This document shows, in pieces, positions 50,255-61,861 of a stretch of DNA of 64,000 nucleotides. Under the pieces are notes generated by a model. That model was not told where the DNA came from, did not search any database, and worked only from the letters and a program-made list of their open reading frames with translations. Position numbers and translations under genes: made by a program. Within the stretch, counting starts at the first letter, position 1, and every line of letters begins with the position of its first letter. The stretch comes from Panagrolaimus kolymaensis (Eukaryota > Nematoda > Chromadorea > Rhabditida > Panagrolaimidae): positions 6,386,001-6,450,000 of the forward strand of contig JAJQJQ010000003.1 of NCBI GenBank assembly GCA_028622995.1, read 5' to 3'.

Positions 50255-52957
50255 TTTGGAAAATAAAAAAAATAGCCGCAAATCAAGAATTTAAAGTTTT
50301 TGATTATTCAATGTTTTTTGAACATGAATCCATGAAGATTCATAGCTCGTTATTTGAGGCATCCATTTAGAAATGATATGCATTTTCGAGGTTCAAAAAA
50401 TAAATAAAAAATATTTGGAAAATAAAAAAAATAGCCGAAATTCAAGAATTTAAAGTTTTTGATTATTCTATGTTTTTTGAACATGAATCCATGAAGATTC
50501 ATAGCTCGTTATTTGAGGCATCCAGTTAGAAATGATATGCATTTTCGAGGTTCAAAAAATAAATAAAAAATATTTGGAAAATAAAAAAAATAGCCGAAAT
50601 TCAAGAATTTAAAGTTTTTGATTATTCTATGTTTTTTGAACATGAATCCATGAAGATTCATAGCTCGTTATTTGAGGCATCCAGTTAAAAATGATATGCA
50701 TTTTCTTACTTAAAAAAATAAATAAAAAATATTTGGAAAATAAAAAAAATAGCCGAAATTCAAGAATTTAAAGTTTTTGATTATTCTATGTTTTTTGAAC
50801 ATGAATCCATGAAGATTCATAGCTCGTTATTTGAGGCATCCAGTTAGAAATGATATGCATTTTCTTACTTAAAAAAATAAATAAAAAATATTTGGAAAAT
50901 AAAAAAAATAGCCGAAATTCAAGAATTTAAAGTTTTTGATTATTCTATGTTTTTTGAACATGAATCCATGAAGATTCATAGCTCGTTATTTGAGGCATCC
51001 AGTTAAAAATGATATGCATTTTCTTACTTAAAAAAATAAATAAAAAATATTTGGAAAATAAAAAAAATAGCCGCAAATCAAGAATTTAAAGTTTTTGATT
51101 ATTCAATGTTTTTTGAACATGAATCCATGAAGATTCATAGCTCGTTATTTGAGGCATCCAGTTAAAAATGATATGCATTTTCTTACTTAAAAAAATAAAT
51201 AAAAAATATTTGGAAAATAAAAAAAATAGCCGAAATTCAAGAATTTAAAGTTTTTGATTATTCTATGTTTTTTGAACATGAATCCATGAAGATTCATAGC
51301 TCGTTATTTGAGGCATCCAGTTAGAAATGATATGCATTTTCGAGGTTCAAAAAATAAATAAAAAATATTTGGAAAATAAAAAAAATAGCCGAAATTCAAG
51401 AATTTAAAGTTTTTGATTATTCTATGTTTTTTGAACATGAATCCATGAAGATTCATAGCTCGTTATTTGAGGCATCCAGTTAAAAATGATATGCATTTTC
51501 TTACTTAAAAAAATAAATAAAAAATATTTGGAAAATAAAAAAAATAGCCGAAATTCAAGAATTTAAAGTTTTTGATTATTCTATGTTTTTTGAACATGAA
51601 TCCATGAAGATTCATAGCTCGTTATTTGAGGCATCCAGTTAGAAATGATATGCATTTTCGAGGTTCAAAAAATAAATAAAAAATATTTGGAAAATAAAAA
51701 AAATAGCCGAAATTCAAGAATTTAAAGTTTTTGATTATTCTATGTTTTTTGAACATGAATCCATGAAGATTCATAGCTCGTTATTTGAGGCATCCAGTTA
51801 AAAATGATATGCATTTTCTTACTTAAAAAAATAAATAAAAAATATTTGGAAAATAAAAAAAATAGCCGAAATTCAAGAATTTAAAGTTTTTGATTATTCT
51901 ATGTTTTTTGAACATGAATCCATGAAGATTCATAGCTCGTTATTTGAGGCATCCAGTTAAAAATGATATGCATTTTCTTACTTAAAAAAATAAATAAAAA
52001 ATATTTGGAAAATAAAAAAAATAGCCGCAAATCAAGAATTTAAAGTTTTTGATTATTCAATGTTTTTTGAACATGAATCCATGAAGATTCATAGCTCGTT
52101 ATTTGAGGCATCCATTTAGAAATGATATGCATTTTCGAGGTTCAAAAAATAAATAAAAAATATTTGGAAAATAAAAAAAATAGCCGAAATTCAAGAATTT
52201 AAAGTTTTTGATTATTCTATGTTTTTTGAACATGAATCCATGAAGATTCATAGCTCGTTATTTGAGGCATCCAGTTAGAAATGATATGCATTTTCGAGGT
52301 TCAAAAAATAAATAAAAAATATTTGGAAAATAAAAAAAATAGCCGAAATTCAAGAATTTAAAGTTTTTGATTATTCTATGTTTTTTGAACATGAATCCAT
52401 GAAGATTCATAGCTCGTTATTTGAGGCATCCAGTTAAAAATGATATGCATTTTCTTACTTAAAAAAATAAATAAAAAATATTTGGAAAATAAAAAAAATA
52501 GCCGAAATTCAAGAATTTAAAGTTTTTGATTATTCTATGTTTTTTGAACATGAATCCATGAAGATTCATAGCTCGTTATTTGAGGCATCCAGTTAGAAAT
52601 GATATGCATTTTCTTACTTAAAAAAATAAATAAAAAATATTTGGAAAATAAAAAAAATAGCCGAAATTCAAGAATTTAAAGTTTTTGATTATTCTATGTT
52701 TTTTGAACATGAATCCATGAAGATTCATAGCTCGTTATTTGAGGCATCCAGTTAAAAATGATATGCATTTTCTTACTTAAAAAAATAAATAAAAAATATT
52801 TGGAAAATAAAAAAAATAGCCGCAAATCAAGAATTTAAAGTTTTTGATTATTCAATGTTTTTTGAACATGAATCCATGAAGATTCATAGCTCGTTATTTG
52901 AGGCATCCAGTTAAAAATGATATGCATTTTCTTACTTAAAAAAATAAATAAAAAATA
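50255..52957 (+). repeat. 11-copy higher-order repeat (1,749-bp offset)
   Basis: Six copies at 50,255-51,208 recur in the same order at 52,004-52,957: A38/T122/GAGGTTC; A35/T66/G126/GAGGTTC; A35/T66/A126/TTACTTA; A35/T66/G126/TTACTTA; A35/T66/A126/TTACTTA; A38/A126/TTACTTA. The offset is 11 x 159 bp. The next copies differ at m122 (G at 51,209 onward, T at 52,958 onward). T122 copies are also 1,749 bp apart at about 53,068 and 54,817. Confidence 0.85.
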
Positions 52958-54865
52958 TTTGGAAAATAAAAAAAATAGCCGAAATTCAAGAATTTAAAGT
53001 TTTTGATTATTCTATGTTTTTTGAACATGAATCCATGAAGATTCATAGCTCGTTATTTGAGGCATCCATTTAGAAATGATATGCATTTTCGAGGTTCAAA
53101 AAATAAATAAAAAATATTTGGAAAATAAAAAAAATAGCCGAAATTCAAGAATTTAAAGTTTTTGATTATTCTATGTTTTTTGAACATGAATCCATGAAGA
53201 TTCATAGCTCGTTATTTGAGGCATCCAGTTAGAAATGATATGCATTTTCGAGGTTCAAAAAATAAATAAAAAATATTTGGAAAATAAAAAAAATAGCCGA
53301 AATTCAAGAATTTAAAGTTTTTGATTATTCTATGTTTTTTGAACATGAATCCATGAAGATTCATAGCTCGTTATTTGAGGCATCCAGTTAAAAATGATAT
53401 GCATTTTCTTACTTAAAAAAATAAATAAAAAATATTTGGAAAATAAAAAAAATAGCCGAAATTCAAGAATTTAAAGTTTTTGATTATTCTATGTTTTTTG
53501 AACATGAATCCATGAAGATTCATAGCTCGTTATTTGAGGCATCCAGTTAGAAATGATATGCATTTTCGAGGTTCAAAAAATAAATAAAAAATATTTGGAA
53601 AATAAAAAAAATAGCCGAAATTCAAGAATTTAAAGTTTTTGATTATTCTATGTTTTTTGAACATGAATCCATGAAGATTCATAGCTCGTTATTTGAGGCA
53701 TCCAGTTAAAAATGATATGCATTTTCTTACTTAAAAAAATAAATAAAAAATATTTGGAAAATAAAAAAAATAGCCGAAATTCAAGAATTTAAAGTTTTTG
53801 ATTATTCTATGTTTTTTGAACATGAATCCATGAAGATTCATAGCTCGTTATTTGAGGCATCCAGTTAGAAATGATATGCATTTTCGAGGTTCAAAAAATA
53901 AATAAAAAATATTTGGAAAATAAAAAAAATAGCCGAAATTCAAGAATTTAAAGTTTTTGATTATTCTATGTTTTTTGAACATGAATCCATGAAGATTCAT
54001 AGCTCGTTATTTGAGGCATCCAGTTAAAAATGATATGCATTTTCTTACTTAAAAAAATAAATAAAAAATATTTGGAAAATAAAAAAAATAGCCGAAATTC
54101 AAGAATTTAAAGTTTTTGATTATTCTATGTTTTTTGAACATGAATCCATGAAGATTCATAGCTCGTTATTTGAGGCATCCAGTTAAAAATGATATGCATT
54201 TTCTTACTTAAAAAAATAAATAAAAAATATTTGGAAAATAAAAAAAATAGCCGAAATTCAAGAATTTAAAGTTTTTGATTATTCTATGTTTTTTGAACAT
54301 GAATCCATGAAGATTCATAGCTCGTTATTTGAGGCATCCAGTTAGAAATGATATGCATTTTCTTACTTAAAAAAATAAATAAAAAATATTTGGAAAATAA
54401 AAAAAATAGCCGAAATTCAAGAATTTAAAGTTTTTGATTATTCTATGTTTTTTGAACATGAATCCATGAAGATTCATAGCTCGTTATTTGAGGCATCCAG
54501 TTAAAAATGATATGCATTTTCTTACTTAAAAAAATAAATAAAAAATATTTGGAAAATAAAAAAAATAGCCGCAAATCAAGAATTTAAAGTTTTTGATTAT
54601 TCAATGTTTTTTGAACATGAATCCATGAAGATTCATAGCTCGTTATTTGAGGCATCCAGTTAAAAATGATATGCATTTTCTTACTTAAAAAAATAAATAA
54701 AAAATATTTGGAAAATAAAAAAAATAGCCGAAATTCAAGAATTTAAAGTTTTTGATTATTCTATGTTTTTTGAACATGAATCCATGAAGATTCATAGCTC
54801 GTTATTTGAGGCATCCATTTAGAAATGATATGCATTTTCGAGGTTCAAAAAATAAATAAAAAATA

Positions 54866-57091
54866 TTTGGAAAATAAAAAAAATAGCCGAAATTCAAGAA
54901 TTTAAAGTTTTTGATTATTCTATGTTTTTTGAACATGAATCCATGAAGATTCATAGCTCGTTATTTGAGGCATCCAGTTAAAAATGATATGCATTTTCTT
55001 ACTTAAAAAAATAAATAAAAAATATTTGGAAAATAAAAAAAATAGCCGCAAATCAAGAATTTAAAGTTTTTGATTATTCAATGTTTTTTGAACATGAATC
55101 CATGAAGATTCATAGCTCGTTATTTGAGGCATCCAGTTAAAAATGATATGCATTTTCTTACTTAAAAAAATAAATAAAAAATATTTGGAAAATAAAAAAA
55201 ATAGCCGCAATTCAAGAATTTAAAGTTTTTGATTATTCAATGTTTTTTGAACATGAATCCATGAAGATTCATAGCTCGTTATTTGAGGCATCCAGTTAGA
55301 AATGATATGCATTTTCGAGGTTCAAAAAATAAATAAAAAATATTTGGAAAATAAAAAAAATAGCCGAAATTCAAGAATTTAAAGTTTTTGATTATTCTAT
55401 GTTTTTTGAACATGAATCCATGAAGATTCATAGCTCGTTATTTGAGGCATCCAGTTAAAAATGATATGCATTTTCTTACTTAAAAAAATAAATAAAAAAT
55501 ATTTGGAAAATAAAAAAAATAGCCGCAAATCAAGAATTTAAAGTTTTTGATTATTCAATGTTTTTTGAACATGAATCCATGAAGATTCATAGCTCGTTAT
55601 TTGAGGCATCCATTTAGAAATGATATGCATTTTCGAGGTTCAAAAAATAAATAAAAAATATTTGGAAAATAAAAAAAATAGCCGAAATTCAAGAATTTAA
55701 AGTTTTTGATTATTCTATGTTTTTTGAACATGAATCCATGAAGATTCATAGCTCGTTATTTGAGGCATCCAGTTAAAAATGATATGCATTTTCTTACTTA
55801 AAAAAATAAATAAAAAATATTTGGAAAATAAAAAAAATAGCCGCAATTCAAGAATTTAAAGTTTTTGATTATTCAATGTTTTTTGAACATGAATCCATGA
55901 AGATTCATAGCTCGTTATTTGAGGCATCCAGTTAGAAATGATATGCATTTTCGAGGTTCAAAAAATAAATAAAAAATATTTGGAAAATAAAAAAAATAGC
56001 CGAAATTCAAGAATTTAAAGTTTTTGATTATTCTATGTTTTTTGAACATGAATCCATGAAGATTCATAGCTCGTTATTTGAGGCATCCAGTTAAAAATGA
56101 TATGCATTTTCTTACTTAAAAAAATAAATAAAAAATATTTGGAAAATAAAAAAAATAGCCGCAAATCAAGAATTTAAAGTTTTTGATTATTCAATGTTTT
56201 TTGAACATGAATCCATGAAGATTCATAGCTCGTTATTTGAGGCATCCAGTTAAAAATGATATGCATTTTCTTACTTAAAAAAATAAATAAAAAATATTTG
56301 GAAAATAAAAAAAATAGCCGCAATTCAAGAATTTAAAGTTTTTGATTATTCAATGTTTTTTGAACATGAATCCATGAAGATTCATAGCTCGTTATTTGAG
56401 GCATCCAGTTAGAAATGATATGCATTTTCGAGGTTCAAAAAATAAATAAAAAATATTTGGAAAATAAAAAAAATAGCCGAAATTCAAGAATTTAAAGTTT
56501 TTGATTATTCTATGTTTTTTGAACATGAATCCATGAAGATTCATAGCTCGTTATTTGAGGCATCCAGTTAAAAATGATATGCATTTTCTTACTTAAAAAA
56601 ATAAATAAAAAATATTTGGAAAATAAAAAAAATAGCCGCAAATCAAGAATTTAAAGTTTTTGATTATTCAATGTTTTTTGAACATGAATCCATGAAGATT
56701 CATAGCTCGTTATTTGAGGCATCCATTTAGAAATGATATGCATTTTCGAGGTTCAAAAAATAAATAAAAAATATTTGGAAAATAAAAAAAATAGCCGAAA
56801 TTCAAGAATTTAAAGTTTTTGATTATTCTATGTTTTTTGAACATGAATCCATGAAGATTCATAGCTCGTTATTTGAGGCATCCAGTTAAAAATGATATGC
56901 ATTTTCTTACTTAAAAAAATAAATAAAAAATATTTGGAAAATAAAAAAAATAGCCGCAATTCAAGAATTTAAAGTTTTTGATTATTCAATGTTTTTTGAA
57001 CATGAATCCATGAAGATTCATAGCTCGTTATTTGAGGCATCCAGTTAGAAATGATATGCATTTTCGAGGTTCAAAAAATAAATAAAAAATA
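54866..57091 (+). repeat. 7-copy higher-order repeat, two tandem units of 1,113 bp
   Basis: Units 54,866-55,978 and 55,979-57,091 share the order A35/T66/A126; A38/A126; C35/G126; A35/T66/A126; A38/T122; A35/T66/A126; C35/G126, where A126 goes with TTACTTA and the G126 and T122 copies with GAGGTTC. I saw no difference at any diagnostic site between the two units. The following copy (57,092) is A38 instead of A35/T66, which marks the edge. Confidence 0.88.
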
Positions 57092-60000
57092 TTTGGAAAA
57101 TAAAAAAAATAGCCGCAAATCAAGAATTTAAAGTTTTTGATTATTCAATGTTTTTTGAACATGAATCCATGAAGATTCATAGCTCGTTATTTGAGGCATC
57201 CAGTTAAAAATGATATGCATTTTCTTACTTAAAAAAATAAATAAAAAATATTTGGAAAATAAAAAAAATAGCCGCAAATCAAGAATTTAAAGTTTTTGAT
57301 TATTCAATGTTTTTTGAACATGAATCCATGAAGATTCATAGCTCGTTATTTGAGGCATCCATTTAGAAATGATATGCATTTTCGAGGTTCAAAAAATAAA
57401 TAAAAAATATTTGGAAAATAAAAAAAATAGCCGCAAATCAAGAATTTAAAGTTTTTGATTATTCAATGTTTTTTGAACATGAATCCATGAAGATTCATAG
57501 CTCGTTATTTGAGGCATCCATTTAGAAATGATATGCATTTTCGAGGTTCAAAAAATAAATAAAAAATATTTGGAAAATAAAAAAAATAGCCGCAAATCAA
57601 GAATTTAAAGTTTTTGATTATTCAATGTTTTTTGAACATGAATCCATGAAGATTCATAGCTCGTTATTTGAGGCATCCAGTTAAAAATGATATGCATTTT
57701 CTTACTTAAAAAAATAAATAAAAAATATTTGGAAAATAAAAAAAATAGCCGCAAATCAAGAATTTAAAGTTTTTGATTATTCAATGTTTTTTGAACATGA
57801 ATCCATGAAGATTCATAGCTCGTTATTTGAGGCATCCATTTAGAAATGATATGCATTTTCGAGGTTCAAAAAATAAATAAAAAATATTTGGAAAATAAAA
57901 AAAATAGCCGCAAATCAAGAATTTAAAGTTTTTGATTATTCAATGTTTTTTGAACATGAATCCATGAAGATTCATAGCTCGTTATTTGAGGCATCCAGTT
58001 AAAAATGATATGCATTTTCTTACTTAAAAAAATAAATAAAAAATATTTGGAAAATAAAAAAAATAGCCGAAATTCAAGAATTTAAAGTTTTTGATTATTC
58101 AATGTTTTTTGAACATGAATCCATGAAGATTCATAGCTCGTTATTTGAGGCATCCAGTTAGAAATGATATGCATTTTCGAGGTTCAAAAAATAAATAAAA
58201 AATATTTGGAAAATAAAAAAAATAGCCGCAAATCAAGAATTTAAAGTTTTTGATTATTCAATGTTTTTTGAACATGAATCCATGAAGATTCATAGCTCGT
58301 TATTTGAGGCATCCAGTTAAAAATGATATGCATTTTCTTACTTAAAAAAATAAATAAAAAATATTTGGAAAATAAAAAAAATAGCCGCAAATCAAGAATT
58401 TAAAGTTTTTGATTATTCAATGTTTTTTGAACATGAATCCATGAAGATTCATAGCTCGTTATTTGAGGCATCCATTTAGAAATGATATGCATTTTCGAGG
58501 TTCAAAAAATAAATAAAAAATATTTGGAAAATAAAAAAAATAGCCGAAATTCAAGAATTTAAAGTTTTTGATTATTCTATGTTTTTTGAACATGAATCCA
58601 TGAAGATTCATAGCTCGTTATTTGAGGCATCCAGTTAAAAATGATATGCATTTTCTTACTTAAAAAAATAAATAAAAAATATTTGGAAAATAAAAAAAAT
58701 AGCCGCAATTCAAGAATTTAAAGTTTTTGATTATTCAATGTTTTTTGAACATGAATCCATGAAGATTCATAGCTCGTTATTTGAGGCATCCAGTTAGAAA
58801 TGATATGCATTTTCGAGGTTCAAAAAATAAATAAAAAATATTTGGAAAATAAAAAAAATAGCCGAAATTCAAGAATTTAAAGTTTTTGATTATTCTATGT
58901 TTTTTGAACATGAATCCATGAAGATTCATAGCTCGTTATTTGAGGCATCCAGTTAGAAATGATATGCATTTTCGAGGTTCAAAAAATAAATAAAAAATAT
59001 TTGGAAAATAAAAAAAATAGCCGAAATTCAAGAATTTAAAGTTTTTGATTATTCTATGTTTTTTGAACATGAATCCATGAAGATTCATAGCTCGTTATTT
59101 GAGGCATCCAGTTAGAAATGATATGCATTTTCGAGGTTCAAAAAATAAATAAAAAATATTTGGAAAATAAAAAAAATAGCCGCAAATCAAGAATTTAAAG
59201 TTTTTGATTATTCAATGTTTTTTGAACATGAATCCATGAAGATTCATAGCTCGTTATTTGAGGCATCCAGTTAAAAATGATATGCATTTTCTTACTTAAA
59301 AAAATAAATAAAAAATATTTGGAAAATAAAAAAAATAGCCGCAAATCAAGAATTTAAAGTTTTTGATTATTCAATGTTTTTTGAACATGAATCCATGAAG
59401 ATTCATAGCTCGTTATTTGAGGCATCCATTTAGAAATGATATGCATTTTCGAGGTTCAAAAAATAAATAAAAAATATTTGGAAAATAAAAAAAATAGCCG
59501 AAATTCAAGAATTTAAAGTTTTTGATTATTCTATGTTTTTTGAACATGAATCCATGAAGATTCATAGCTCGTTATTTGAGGCATCCAGTTAGAAATGATA
59601 TGCATTTTCTTACTTAAAAAAATAAATAAAAAATATTTGGAAAATAAAAAAAATAGCCGCAATTCAAGAATTTAAAGTTTTTGATTATTCAATGTTTTTT
59701 GAACATGAATCCATGAAGATTCATAGCTCGTTATTTGAGGCATCCAGTTAGAAATGATATGCATTTTCGAGGTTCAAAAAATAAATAAAAAATATTTGGA
59801 AAATAAAAAAAATAGCCGAAATTCAAGAATTTAAAGTTTTTGATTATTCTATGTTTTTTGAACATGAATCCATGAAGATTCATAGCTCGTTATTTGAGGC
59901 ATCCAGTTAGAAATGATATGCATTTTCGAGGTTCAAAAAATAAATAAAAAATATTTGGAAAATAAAAAAAATAGCCGAAATTCAAGAATTTAAAGTTTTT

Positions 60001-61861
60001 GATTATTCTATGTTTTTTGAACATGAATCCATGAAGATTCATAGCTCGTTATTTGAGGCATCCAGTTAGAAATGATATGCATTTTCGAGGTTCAAAAAAT
60101 AAATAAAAAATATTTGGAAAATAAAAAAAATAGCCGAAATTCAAGAATTTAAAGTTTTTGATTATTCTATGTTTTTTGAACATGAATCCATGAAGATTCA
60201 TAGCTCGTTATTTGAGGCATCCAGTTAAAAATGATATGCATTTTCTTACTTAAAAAAATAAATAAAAAATATTTGGAAAATAAAAAAAATAGCCGCAATT
60301 CAAGAATTTAAAGTTTTTGATTATTCAATGTTTTTTGAACATGAATCCATGAAGATTCATAGCTCGTTATTTGAGGCATCCAGTTAGAAATGATATGCAT
60401 TTTCGAGGTTCAAAAAATAAATAAAAAATATTTGGAAAATAAAAAAAATAGCCGAAATTCAAGAATTTAAAGTTTTTGATTATTCTATGTTTTTTGAACA
60501 TGAATCCATGAAGATTCATAGCTCGTTATTTGAGGCATCCAGTTAAAAATGATATGCATTTTCTTACTTAAAAAAATAAATAAAAAATATTTGGAAAATA
60601 AAAAAAATAGCCGAAATTCAAGAATTTAAAGTTTTTGATTATTCTATGTTTTTTGAACATGAATCCATGAAGATTCATAGCTCGTTATTTGAGGCATCCA
60701 GTTAGAAATGATATGCATTTTCTTACTTAAAAAAATAAATAAAAAATATTTGGAAAATAAAAAAAATAGCCGAAATTCAAGAATTTAAAGTTTTTGATTA
60801 TTCTATGTTTTTTGAACATGAATCCATGAAGATTCATAGCTCGTTATTTGAGGCATCCAGTTAAAAATGATATGCATTTTCTTACTTAAAAAAATAAATA
60901 AAAAATATTTGGAAAATAAAAAAAATAGCCGAAATTCAAGAATTTAAAGTTTTTGATTATTCTATGTTTTTTGAACATGAATCCATGAAGATTCATAGCT
61001 CGTTATTTGAGGCATCCAGTTAAAAATGATATGCATTTTCTTACTTAAAAAAATAAATAAAAAATATTTGGAAAATAAAAAAAATAGCCGCAAATCAAGA
61101 ATTTAAAGTTTTTGATTATTCAATGTTTTTTGAACATGAATCCATGAAGATTCATAGCTCGTTATTTGAGGCATCCAGTTAGAAATGATATGCATTTTCG
61201 AGGTTCAAAAAATAAATAAAAAATATTTGGAAAATAAAAAAAATAGCCGCAATTCAAGAATTTAAAGTTTTTGATTATTCAATGTTTTTTAAACATGAAT
61301 CCATGAAGATTCATAGCTCGTTATTTGAGGCATCCAGTTAAAAATGATATGCATTTTCTTACTTAAAAAAATAAATAAAAAATATTTGGAAAATAAAAAA
61401 AATAGCCGAAATTCAAGAATTTAAAGTTTTTGATTATTCTATGTTTTTTGAACATGAATCCATGAAGATTCATAGCTCGTTATTTGAGGCATCCATTTAG
61501 AAATGATATGCATTTTCGAGGTTCAAAAAATAAATAAAAAATATTTGGAAAATAAAAAAAATAGCCGAAATTCAAGAATTTAAAGTTTTTGATTATTCTA
61601 TGTTTTTTGAACATGAATCCATGAAGATTCATAGCTCGTTATTTGAGGCATCCAGTTAAAAATGATATGCATTTTCTTACTTAAAAAAATAAATAAAAAA
61701 TATTTGGAAAATAAAAAAAATAGCCGAAATTCAAGAATTTAAAGTTTTTGATTATTCAATGTTTTTTAAACATGAATCCATGAAGATTCATAGCTCGTTA
61801 TTTGAGGCATCCATTTAGAAATGATATGCATTTTCGAGGTTCAAAAAATAAATAAAAAATA

